DNA from: Amoebidium appalachense
Lineage: Eukaryota; Ichthyosporea
Direction of reading: 5' to 3'
Assembly: GCA_963693365.1 (NCBI GenBank)
Contig: CAVNZM010000009.1
Location: 5,642,001-5,706,000, forward strand
Length of the DNA stretch: 64,000 nt
Positions 52,601-64,000 of this stretch are shown here, piece after piece (within the stretch, counting starts at the first letter, position 1; every line of letters begins with the position of its first letter). Made by a program: the position numbers and the translations under genes. Below the pieces are notes generated by a model. It did no database searches, was not told where the DNA came from, and worked only from the letters and a program-made list of their open reading frames with translations.

Positions 52601-53357
52601 CCACGCGCGCATGCACACTCCTGTTCATCTGCACATGTGCACATATAATCTCAAGGCCCTTAATCCAACATGGAATTACGCAACATACCAATCAGTTTCA
52701 GTGCACATGCAACCAAAGCCTATAGACCCGTCCTATTAGTGTGTGGGCCACATGGCTTTGTGTTCATACATATATCTACACGGGGTCTATCTACACGGCC
52801 TATTGCCCTGGGCTGTCGTGCTGTTGCCTCGGTGTGGTGGGTGTCCGTGGCTTTTCAGGGGCCCTGGGGGGTGGGGGGCGGGACAAAAGTTAGTGTTGCT
52901 GGGGCTATTAGGTCTACTGGGCAGCGTGCACATGTTCTGTGCCTACCTCACCCACACAAAAACAAAACTTAGAAACGGGGGTTTCATTTAGGTCGATTTA
53001 TGGGCCCTTTAGGGCCAGGCTAACGTTGTTTGATGCACATCACCAATCATAAACCCGACCCGGAACCCTAAAGAAAAGAGACCACCAGCTCACAACAACA
53101 CAGCCACAGCACACGTGCACCAGCACCGACTGGCCCACACATGCTAGACCCTTCCACGCCTCACCCATTACACCCCTACTAGTTGCCTTCACATCTCCAC
53201 CCACATGCTTGTTTCCCAACACATACAGACCACAAGCTGACCACAGAAAAAAGCAGGAGGGGTGCAGTCACAAATCTTCATGCGCACGTGCCGTGATGTC
53301 ACCATGAAACCACCGAATGTTGGGCAGGCATGAGTGTGTGCAACGTGCTACGACCCA
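51905..53357. other. Convergent spacer between TMX-like and dynein LIC genes
   Basis: It holds two (GT)n arrays (about 52411-52465 and 52551-52599) in otherwise unique sequence. No conserved coding sequence or RNA gene was recognised. It probably includes both 3' UTRs. Confidence 0.45.
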
Positions 53358-53532
53358 CTAGAATTTCCAAAGACAAAAACACCATGTGAGAGCATATAAA
53401 GGGGTACTGTACCCATCGGGCTTTGCCCCTGTGGCCCTCTTGTTTTTGATCAGCTGCGTGAAGAAGTTGCTGATCACCGCCTGGTTGCTCGACCCACCGT
53501 CCTGAGTGTCTCGGTCAGTATCGTGGGCAACA

Positions 53533-53569
<37 letters not shown>

Positions 53570-55000
53570 AGAAGAAGCCCGTAGCCAGCCAGCACTTTGC
53601 TATACGTGGCACCCACATACAGTCGGCGCAAAATGTAACTGGTGCCCGCATACCGTCAGCACACATGCACACACACACACACACACCTGCCTGCCTACCC
53701 GCCCGCCCACCCGCACCCCCCCGCCCGCCCGCCCATCCACGCACACGCCACACACACAAGCACACATGCACACACATGAGTGCCTGCAACCTGCAAGCAC
53801 GCCGCCCGGGGTTGGAGGGGGGGGGGGGGGGGGGGGAGGGGGGGGATATGCATACAGCAGGCACTGGGGTTGTGCCTGGCCGTGCTGTCGGTGGTCGTGT
53901 GGCCGCAGCAGCAGATGGCACAGCTGCAGCTACCCTCGAGGCATCCTGGGGGAGGGGAGTGAGCAGCAGGCACAGGCACAGGCCACGGGCACAGACAAAT
54001 CCTGGCAACAATACGTGCACGTTCGTGGCCATGTGCCGAGCATAAACACATATGCATACATGCAGGCTGGCAGATAGGTCATTGGGCTAGGAATGGGTCT
54101 GAATTGGCAGCACCAGCGGTACGTCTGTGCCCAAGTGCAAGCAAGTGCAAGTATGTGCGTATGCAGGTGTGTGTGTCTGCATGTGTGTGTGTCTGCAAGT
54201 GTGTGTTTGCAAATATGCGTGTCTGCATGTGTGTGTGCGCATGTCGGTCCAAAAGAAGCCCATTGTGCATGCCTTATCTCCCCGCTATCTGCATCATGAC
54301 TACACAGGAATGCATCAGCACATGTCCAAACCCATTGCAGCGCACACCCCCCCCCCCCCCCCTCCACCCCTCCCCTCTCCCTTCTCCCCCCTCCCCCCCC
54401 CCCCCCCCCCCCCCCCCCCCACCACACACACACACACACACACACACGTACCGTGGACACAGGCCTGGCGCCTGCTGTGCGCAGTGTGTCCGGCCTGTCC
54501 AGCAGTGCCTTCATGCGCCCCAGAAACACCTGCTCGTCCTCGGCTCGTACGGCCTGCTCCCTCGTGGTCTGCTTGCACACAGTCAGCATGCAGTGTATTG
54601 CACACATGCACCAGCATTGCACTGTGTAGCAGAGCCATCTACCGAGTGTGCATGACATTACGACATTGTTGGCCGGCCATGGGTGCACACAGGGAAGCAC
54701 GTACAGGCCCACACATGGCCACATACAGTCCATGCATGCAAATCGGCACGACCCCCGAGCCTGGTTCCATGCCAGCATCCACCCAGACACACACGTATAT
54801 GGACATGCATGCGCACTCACACCAACATGCACGTGCGCAGGCACAGGCATGCGCACTATGCGCACACCCACCCGTCCACCCCTGTTCCACATCCTTGCAC
54901 CCACCCACCCACCCACACACCCATCCCATCCACCCAATCCATCTCTCTATCTCTTTCTCCCCCCTCCCCCCCCCCCCACACACACACACCCATCGCCCCA

Positions 55001-55032
<32 letters not shown>

Positions 55033-55849
55033 ACACACACACACCCATCCCCCCTCCCTACCCCTCTTCCCCCCCCCCCCACACCCACACACACACGTAC
55101 GTTCTTGTATGAGGGCCTGAGGATGACGTCCTCATATTCGTCCTCCGGGGCCATCAGCTTCATGTTGTCGCCCAGCGCTTTGATTTTGTTGGCGCTGTCC
55201 CACCCCGTAGGGACAAACACCGTTTCTGCACCACACACATGAGCCCATGCTGCACCGATACACTATTCTCTCTCCCTGCAAGCATGCCACACATCCACCC
55301 CACCCTGCCCTCATGCCCTCCCCCCCCTTCCCCCCCCCCCCCCCCCCCCCCCGCTCTCGACCACACACACACACACACACACACACCCCTCCCTTCCCAC
55401 CCCCCCTTCTCCCTCTCCCCCTCCCCTCCCCCCCCCCCTCCCCCCTCCCCCCCTCCCCCCACCACCACCACCATCACCGCCACCACCGCCACCGCCACCA
55501 CCGACACCGCAACCCCGAGCAGTTATCAAAGACTTCCTATTGCAACCCTCACAGCCCCCAACACCCCTGCAAGCACCTACCCCTATCCATGATCTGGGGC
55601 TGTACGGTGAAGGCCAGGCCGTATAGTCTGTGTGCAATGTACTTGAACAGCAGGTCGGTGTTGCGGCTCTGTGTGGCTGTCGTGTACACCAATGCTGCAC
55701 CGTCTGTGCACACAGGCGTTAATGAGCAGTATGCATGCATGCATTTGTAAGTTGGTTTCTTTAGTTTCCTTTTTCTTTCCCACTCACTCTTCACTGGTTT
55801 CTTGGTTCCTCTACAAGGGGATGGCTTTGGTGGATTTCGGAAGAAATGA

Positions 55850-55891
<42 letters not shown>

Positions 55892-57275
55892 ATTCTGCCT
55901 CTGCTCTCTTTTCCCAGAATGTGGGTTCGGAGAGGGGGAGAGCGGGAGGGGAGAGGGGAAGGGGGGGGGGGGAAAGACATTCCTGAGCAGTAAACACAAC
56001 TGGAACTGGATGTGTGCATGTACACAAGTGCATCTCTCTCGCTCTCTTCTACCGGTCTTTCTCTCCCTCCACACTCCATCCCTTTCTCCCTACCTCCCCT
56101 TCAACGCACACACCACACACAAACCCGTCTACCCGCCCGCCCCCACTTACCCATCCCTTCCTCTCATCCCACACTCATTCGCTCCATCCTTAGCTCTCTA
56201 TCGCATTGTGTGTCTTTTGGCCTGCCCATGAGGACATGCATGCATCTGTGTGTGCATGCATGCATGCATAAGTGCGAGTGTACATAAAAATGTGTGTGTA
56301 TTAGTGTGTGTGCATAAGCTTGCTTGCATGTGTGTGTGTCCACACGAGCATGTGCTTGTATGTAGTTACCTTTGGAATGTTCCGCATCTTGTGCGCTTGT
56401 CGGTGCATGTTGCGTTGGTGTGCATGGGTGTACTGTGTTTGCGTGTGCGTGTATAGCCCTACGCATGCCCACATGCACGAGCATGTGTGTCTGTGTGTCC
56501 TATGTGTGTGTGTGTGTGTGGCCGTCTGTACACATTGGTGTGGAAATATACTGGTAAGTGTATGCTTCCATCAATGTTCGTGTACATCGGAAGGTTCGTG
56601 TGTCTGTGTAAGAACGTGTACACATATATGTGCATGAGTGTTTATGTATTTCTCTCTCTGTGTGTGTGCATTAGTGTGTTTGAGTGTGTTTGTAGGCACC
56701 TGCATGCCTGTGTTCCGTGTGTGTGTGTGTGCCTTTGTGTGTGTGCATGTGTGCGTGTTGGTGTGTGTGTGTGCATGTGTGGTTGTGGGTATGTGTGTGT
56801 GTGTCTGTGCATCTGTGTGGCTGCATGCTGTGCTCATGCATCGTTGCACGTACACTTAAGGCAGAACTGGCGCATCTTCATCTGGATAAAGTCAAAGTGC
56901 TCGTCTCGGAGATTGCTGGCCTCCGTGTCGCACTGGATATTCCCACGTGAGACCACAACAGACACGAGCCCCTTCTTTCCTGCCCGTATGTTGGCCAGTT
57001 GGCACGCTCACACGAACACACGTTGCACCCCTTGTCTAGCACATGGCCAATGGCCGCATGCATGCATACATGCACACACGCACATACACAGGCACGCAAG
57101 CACGCCCGCAAGCACGTACACACGCATGCACGCACACCCGCCCGCCCGCCCGCCCACCCGCCCGCCCACGCACCATAACATGCCACCTATTCCTATGCAT
57201 GACCTCACCTGCCTCTCCTGCTGACTCGTCACCCAATCCCGCCACCCACATTAGCACCTAGCTCCCCCTCCCCCC

Positions 57276-57309
<34 letters not shown>

Positions 57310-58756
57310 TCTCACCCCTCCAACCACCCACCCACCCAACCATCCACCCCCACCTCTACCACCAACCACCACCACACCCACTAACACTATCTCCTCCACC
57401 CTCCATCCTTTATACCTTCTTTCCCTCAATACTCCGCCCAGCCATTACGCCCCACCCCTTAAGCCCCCCATCCCCCCCACCTCTCCCCACCCACCCACCC
57501 ACACACACACCCACACACACACACACACACAGCAGGCACCTTTGTGACGACCACGATGATGGGCATGCCCAGGTTTCTGTCCAGCACGCCCTTGTCCAGG
57601 GGCACAAGCACGTCCTCCCTGTCCCCTCCCTGCGCCTCCCCCCCCTCCCCTGCAGGCCGTCTGCTGCTGTACTCTCGGAAGTATCTCTCCACTGCACCCC
57701 CCCACACACCACTCAGCACCACCCCATCAACACACCACTCGGCCACCGCACACCCACCCACCAGCGTATCCCCCCGACACTCTTCCTCTTCTAGCTCCCA
57801 CCCATCCCACCCCAACCACCACTCCATCCCCCTGCGACCCTCCCCGCTGCCCAAGCACACATACTCCCCTTGCATCACCCGAACACATCCCTCCCCTCAA
57901 CCCCACCCCCAACCCTACTCAAACCCCCATACCCACCATAACCACCACAACCACGCCCGCCCGCACACACGCATGCACACACACGCTACAGCCACCTCCA
58001 TACTGAAGCCACCCACCCAGCAGTACCACACATAGTCCCCCCCAATCCCTCCCTCCCCCCCCCCACACACACACACACACACACACAGGCATACGCACTC
58101 TTTTGCCTCTGGGCCTGCATGGCGTCCAGCGGGATGGCCAGGGAGTCCACGTGGTCCTGCAGCGTCTTTGCCCACGTCTGCACCCACCTAGTGAGCACGT
58201 GCCTGCAGCAAACACACCATCCATGCACACAGTGCACAACAATGCCCCCCATGCATAGCATCCACCCATCTCAATCAACCCCCCCCCCCCCCCCCCCTTC
58301 CTGCAACCCCCCCTCCCCTCCCCTCTACCCCACTTCCTCATAATAATTTCTGTGTGTGCATGCACCTCTCACTATAGGCCTGATGCCCTACACCTTCTCA
58401 TGCACGGTGCTTGCCCGCCCATTCATTGCGTCCAAACCTTGTCTACGTCTTTCAACAGCAGCCTTCCTCTCCCCTTGCCTTGCTTTGCTAGATCCCTCCA
58501 CCCCTCCCACCACCACCCCCCCTCCCTACCCCTCCACACACACACATACACAACACAAGCACGCTTCCCCACACCCGCTCACCTGCCTGCCCGCGTCCAC
58601 ACACGCACACACGCACACATGGGAGCACACACCATGCATGCATGCACGCACACACATCTGAAAATGCACGCACCCACACGTGTGTGTGCGCGCTCACTCA
58701 TTCACTCACTCACTCACGCACACACACACACAAACGCACGCAAGCATGCACACACG

Positions 58757-58802
<46 letters not shown>

Positions 58803-58885
58803 CACACAAACGCACACACACACACACACGCGCACGCGCGCGCGCACACACACACACACGCACACGCACACGCACACGCACACAC

Positions 58886-58939
<54 letters not shown>

Positions 58940-58954
58940 GCACACGCACGCACA

Positions 58955-58986
<32 letters not shown>

Positions 58987-59669
58987 CACGCACACCTGCA
59001 ATGAGTCCATGATGGTCCATGGTCTTGACATATCCACCACCAGCAGCACGGCCGTGTGCTCCAGTGTCTCGGCACTCAGTGCATACTTCATCAGTGGCTG
59101 GTAGGCCGGGTCACTGTCCAGCGTCCATAGGCTCAACCGTGCAGTTTCTGTTTGAAAAAACGAAGATGCCCCAAACGTGAGCTAGTGAACACAAACGGGG
59201 GGGGGGGGGAGGGGTGGGGGGGGTTGGATGCCTCATAAAGTACGAAGTACACAAGAACAACGGATAACACGATGCAGAATGCAAACCATACATAAAGAGT
59301 ATGCATAATAAGCAGAGCCCTTCCCCAGGGGGGGCCCACGTCATCCACAGTAACCGAGTTTCGACCCATTCACCTCGTTAACGAAACCCAACTCAGGTAC
59401 TGTTTCACTTGGGGAAGGAACAGTTGCCTTAGTACTGTTTCACTTGGGGAAGGAACAGTTGCCTTAACTAGATGTGGCTGGGTTGATAGCGGGAGGGAAG
59501 GAGGTGGCTATGCTTGTGCCTATGCATGGTCATTGGGTGTGGCTCAGGCCGTGAGGTGTGTGTGTGTATGGAACTGAGCGGGCCAAGGTGTGTGTGTGCA
59601 TGTGCCCTGACTGTAATGTGTGTGTGTCTGTGTGCGTGTGTGTGTGTGTGTGTGTACGCATGTGCACGT

Positions 59670-59701
<32 letters not shown>

Positions 59702-59709
59702 ACGCGTGT

Positions 59710-59773
<64 letters not shown>

Positions 59774-59882
59774 ATGTGAGTGTGTGTGGAGTGGTGTGTG
59801 TGTGCATGTGCCCTGACTGTGATGTGTTTGTGTGTGTGTGTGTACGCTGTGTGTGCATGTGCGTGCATGTGTGTGTGTGTGT

Positions 59883-59929
<47 letters not shown>

Positions 59930-61245
59930 CGCGCGCGCATGTGCACGTGTGTGTATGCATGTGTGTATGTGTGTCTGTGTGCGCGCGCGCATGCGTGTGT
60001 GTGTGTGCGTGTGCGCCTGTGTGTGTGTGGATGGGTCGAGGGTGTGGTGTGGGTATGGGTGTGGTCGTGCCGCATCCGGGCGTTTGTGCCTGTTTTTAAT
60101 TTACTGTTACGTGTGTTGATGCGAGTGATCATCTGTGTGTATACGAATGTGCGTGTGTACACAGATAAGTGCCAGGAGAGTGTCTTTCGTGTTTGGCCGT
60201 ACCACCGTGTGCTTACACATGGGTGTGTGTATGTAGGTGCTTGGTTGTGCATCTGAGTAGGTGTGTATGTGTGTGGGTTCGGCTGCCCACGCAGGTGTGT
60301 GTGTGCAGGCCACAATTCATATGTGTACAGCGCGGACTTGCGCACGTGTTCCTAGTGTGACTGGACACATCCAACTGGCTGGCTTACCATCGTCGTCAAG
60401 GCTGACGTCCACGTAGGTGTACTCTAGGCCCATGCCCTTTTTCACGTTTGCCAAGTCTATGTTCTTGAACCGTGCTATTAGTGACGCCTTCCCGCTCTGC
60501 CGGCCCCCTGGAAGTTTACCACACCAGAACCTCGTCAGAACCAACTCGTCCCGTGCCCTGCTCAACTGCTCCCCCCCCCTCCTCGCCCCTCTCCCTCTCC
60601 CCCCTTCCCTTCTCCCTCCAACCCCCATGCACGCACACAGACACACCTTCAGATCCTCCCCTTCGACCCCACCCAGCTCCACACACACACTCACACCTAC
60701 ATCCACACCCATACACGCACACACACCTCCTTCTCCTTCTCCATGGACACACACACACACCACCTCACACACCCAACACAACCTACCTAAGGCACTGCAT
60801 CTTGACAACCTTGCAGCTTTCGGATTTGAGAACCAAGCGAGCCGCAGGCTTACAAAAGGGCAGAGACAAAGGTGAAAAACGCGCGTGAGGAAATGCAAAG
60901 TGGTCCAAAAAAGGGAACCAAAGACGAGCAGGCTCGCAGACCCCAAGGTCAACAAGCACACAGCACCACACTCCACCAAAGGATGTAATGCACTTTGAAG
61001 GGAAAGCAAGCACGCGTCTATGTAAAAATATGAGTGCGCGAACGCGCGTACATACACGCATGCAGACACAAGCACGCCTTACCTAGCACCAGCACCGACT
61101 TCTCCGGTTTTTTCTTGCTTGACGCAGCTAGAGCCTGCTCCAGAATGTTGCGCCACAGCCCCGACTTCTCCCCCCCCTCCGCCTGCTGCGTGCCAGGCGG
61201 CGGGGCCGGGGGTGCCTGCGCACCGTCCCCAGCTGAGGGCCCCAT
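53358..61245 (-). CDS. Cytoplasmic dynein-1-type light intermediate chain
   Basis: This subunit binds the dynein heavy-chain tail and links the motor to cargo adaptors. Eleven exons, 61245-61083, 60507-60388, 59147-58996, 58177-58099, 57691-57540, 56932-56854, 55703-55581, 55225-55101, 54568-54452, 53945-53856 and 53501-53358, join in frame to 447 residues with a TAG stop. The G-like domain shows [46 protein letters not shown] (family hallmark), [49 protein letters not shown] and [24 protein letters not shown] follows. The C-terminal adaptor helix is likely [14 protein letters not shown]. Ala replaces Thr/Ser after the P-loop lysine. The MSRPW region resembles DYNC1LI rather than the ciliary DYNC2LI1 (recall). 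Confidence 0.93.
58690..58995. repeat. (CA)n/(CACG)n array at a dynein LIC splice donor
   Basis: On the gene strand, the (GT)/(GTGC) array starts at the exon 3 donor (CAG before GTGTGCGTGTGC) and continues for about 300 bases. Confidence 0.9.
59397..59466. repeat. Perfect 35-bp tandem duplication
   Basis: Two identical 35-base units beginning GTACTGTTTCACTTGGGGAA at 59397-59431 and 59432-59466, in dynein LIC intron 2. Each has ACTGTT and AACAGT arms that could pair. Confidence 0.93.
59630..60030. repeat. (GT)n-rich array in dynein LIC intron 2
   Basis: Mixed GT and GTGC repeats, purest at about 59714-59771, plus a GCGCGC run near 59921-59938. Two GTGCCCTGACTGT spacers recur inside the array. 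Confidence 0.9.
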
Positions 61246-63347
<2,102 letters not shown>

Positions 63348-63656
63348 TCACTCTTTCTTGTCCTTGAGCGCCTGATAGTGCAGCTTGAAAAACTCTCTGT
63401 GTTTGCTCCAGATGTGGTTTCTCCTTCTTTCTTTGCGCTTGAAGGCAGTCTAGCAGACAAAACAAACCCACTCGCGCTTGAGTGTGTGTGTGATGGCGTG
63501 TCGCCTCATGTGGCTGGGCTCTGTGTGGGTGAATTCGCACAACGGGCATTCATGCAGCTAGCGCAGGCGCTGCAGGTGCTCACGGCGGGCGTGCTCCTTG
63601 GCTGCAGAGCCGGAAGAGAACATCAGGCCACACTCCTTGCACATTGTGCGCGTCAT
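63348..63656 (-). pseudogene. Three-finger C2H2 zinc-finger frame with two in-frame TAG codons
   Basis: One reading frame from ATG 63656 to TGA at 63350-63348 encodes three C2H2 fingers: CKECGLMF...HARREH, CPLCEFTH...HAITH and CFVC...HIWSKH, all with 12-residue C-to-H spacing, ordinary linkers and a basic tail (FFKLHYQALKDKKE). The frame is broken by TAG at 63560-63558, between fingers 1 and 2, and by TAG at 63452-63450, immediately after the second Cys of finger 3. Each TAG differs by one base from CAG (Gln), which would fit. No alternative splice removes them without destroying finger residues. An upstream in-frame extension to ATG 63764 exists. It may be a recent pseudogene, a polymorphic allele, an assembly error or a gene with stop readthrough. 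Confidence 0.6.
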
Positions 63657-63896
63657 TATCGGAGATGCTTGAATGCGTTCTGGAATGATGGGGGAAGGGA
63701 AATGGGAATGTTTATGTGCGCTCGAACTCGGTGAACTGCCACAAACTCGGTGAGCAGTCAGCAAAGTTGACGGCTAAACTTGGTGTTTTTGTGGTGCGAG
63801 CGCGGAATGCGGATGCGTTGCACCAATTGAACATGCGTAGCTTTTTATTGGACCAATGAATGCGCTTCCTGCTGCATTTTACGCAAAACGATTGAA
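63657..63896. promoter_or_regulatory. Short divergent upstream region with palindromic CCAAT pair
   Basis: ATTGGACCAAT at 63847-63857 is a perfect 11-bp palindrome made of two back-to-back CCAAT boxes. It lies between the zinc-finger frame (-) and a possible + strand start at 63897. Promoter role is inferred. Confidence 0.4.
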
Positions 63897-63999
63897 ATGG
63901 CGGGAGATCGTTGTAAAAAAAATACCTTGACTCGGAAACAAGGCCTACTTCAAGCTCGGCGAGAATGCAAGTGCAAGCTAATGAAAATTTAGCTACTAC
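63897..63999 (+). CDS. Possible first exon of a gene running off the right edge
   Basis: ATG at 63897 (context GAAATGG) opens a Lys/Arg/Cys-rich frame, MAGDRCKKNTLTRKQGLLQA, that reaches TAG at 63993. A potential donor (CAA before GTGCAAG) lies at about 63967. Its position next to a CCAAT pair and its basic composition make a 5' exon plausible. The family is not recognised and too little is visible to be sure that it is coding. Confidence 0.25.
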
Positions 64000-64000
64000 G

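Noticed and set aside
63348-63656. Genome-wide reassignment of TAG to glutamine
   Set aside because: RACK1, condensin H, CDC50 and others end in TAG at the C-terminus expected for the family, and no other exon has an internal TAG.

Overview
The window is nuclear DNA of a eukaryote. Every gene I can read is broken by spliceosomal introns (3 to 16 exons each), most boundaries are GT..AG, and each exon join preserves frame and conserved family sequence. I reconstructed ten genes by eye: a WRN-type RecQ helicase (partial), prephenate dehydratase, RACK1, condensin subunit H (NCAPH/barren), a MAK11/PAK1IP1-like WD40 ribosome-biogenesis factor, a CDC50/LEM3 flippase subunit, an ER DnaJ (Scj1/ERdj3 type), mitochondrial ribosomal protein mS23, a TMX-like membrane thiol oxidoreductase, and a cytoplasmic dynein-1-type light intermediate chain. 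A C2H2 zinc-finger reading frame with two in-frame TAG codons lies near the right edge. A de novo phenylalanine enzyme together with a dynein-1 light intermediate chain argues against an animal or land plant. A unicellular opisthokont or similar protist is possible, but I cannot name the organism.

Layout: RecQ (-) and prephenate dehydratase (+) share a divergent promoter at 1.8-2.4 kb. RACK1 (-) runs 11.8 to 8.5 kb. From 12.2 to 14.6 kb there is a pogo/Tigger-like non-autonomous transposon, and a 123-codon reading frame lies between its ends. 14.6-19.0 kb holds no convincing gene. Condensin H (-) and MAK11 (+) diverge at 23.6-24.1 kb. MAK11 and CDC50 (-) converge with 13 bases between stop codons. 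CDC50 and DnaJ (+) diverge at 33.0-33.8 kb. A 687-bp MITE sits at 41.1-41.8 kb. mS23 (-) and TMX (+) diverge at 46.9-47.9 kb. Dynein LIC (-) fills 53.4-61.2 kb, and the zinc-finger frame (-) and a possible new + strand gene start at 63.3-64 kb.

The exons are dense, GC3-rich and ordinary. The introns and spacers are extreme: long (GT)n/(CA)n, (GA)n and (CACT)n arrays and C or G homopolymers of up to about 50 bases, often starting at the splice donor and mostly G/T-rich on the transcribed gene's sense strand. Genes alternate in orientation, so head-to-head promoters with CCAAT boxes and tail-to-tail ends recur.

The genes are unrelated housekeeping functions: DNA repair, amino-acid synthesis, translation and ribosome assembly, chromosome condensation, lipid flipping, ER folding, mitochondrial translation and microtubule transport. 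Two of them (DnaJ and TMX) act in the ER folding pathway, and CDC50 also passes through the ER. I saw no gene cluster or defence system. The most unusual items are the zinc-finger frame interrupted by two TAGs, the reading frame with a PCNA-box-like motif between transposon ends, and the splice-site-anchored microsatellites. All exon borders are manual predictions without transcript evidence.
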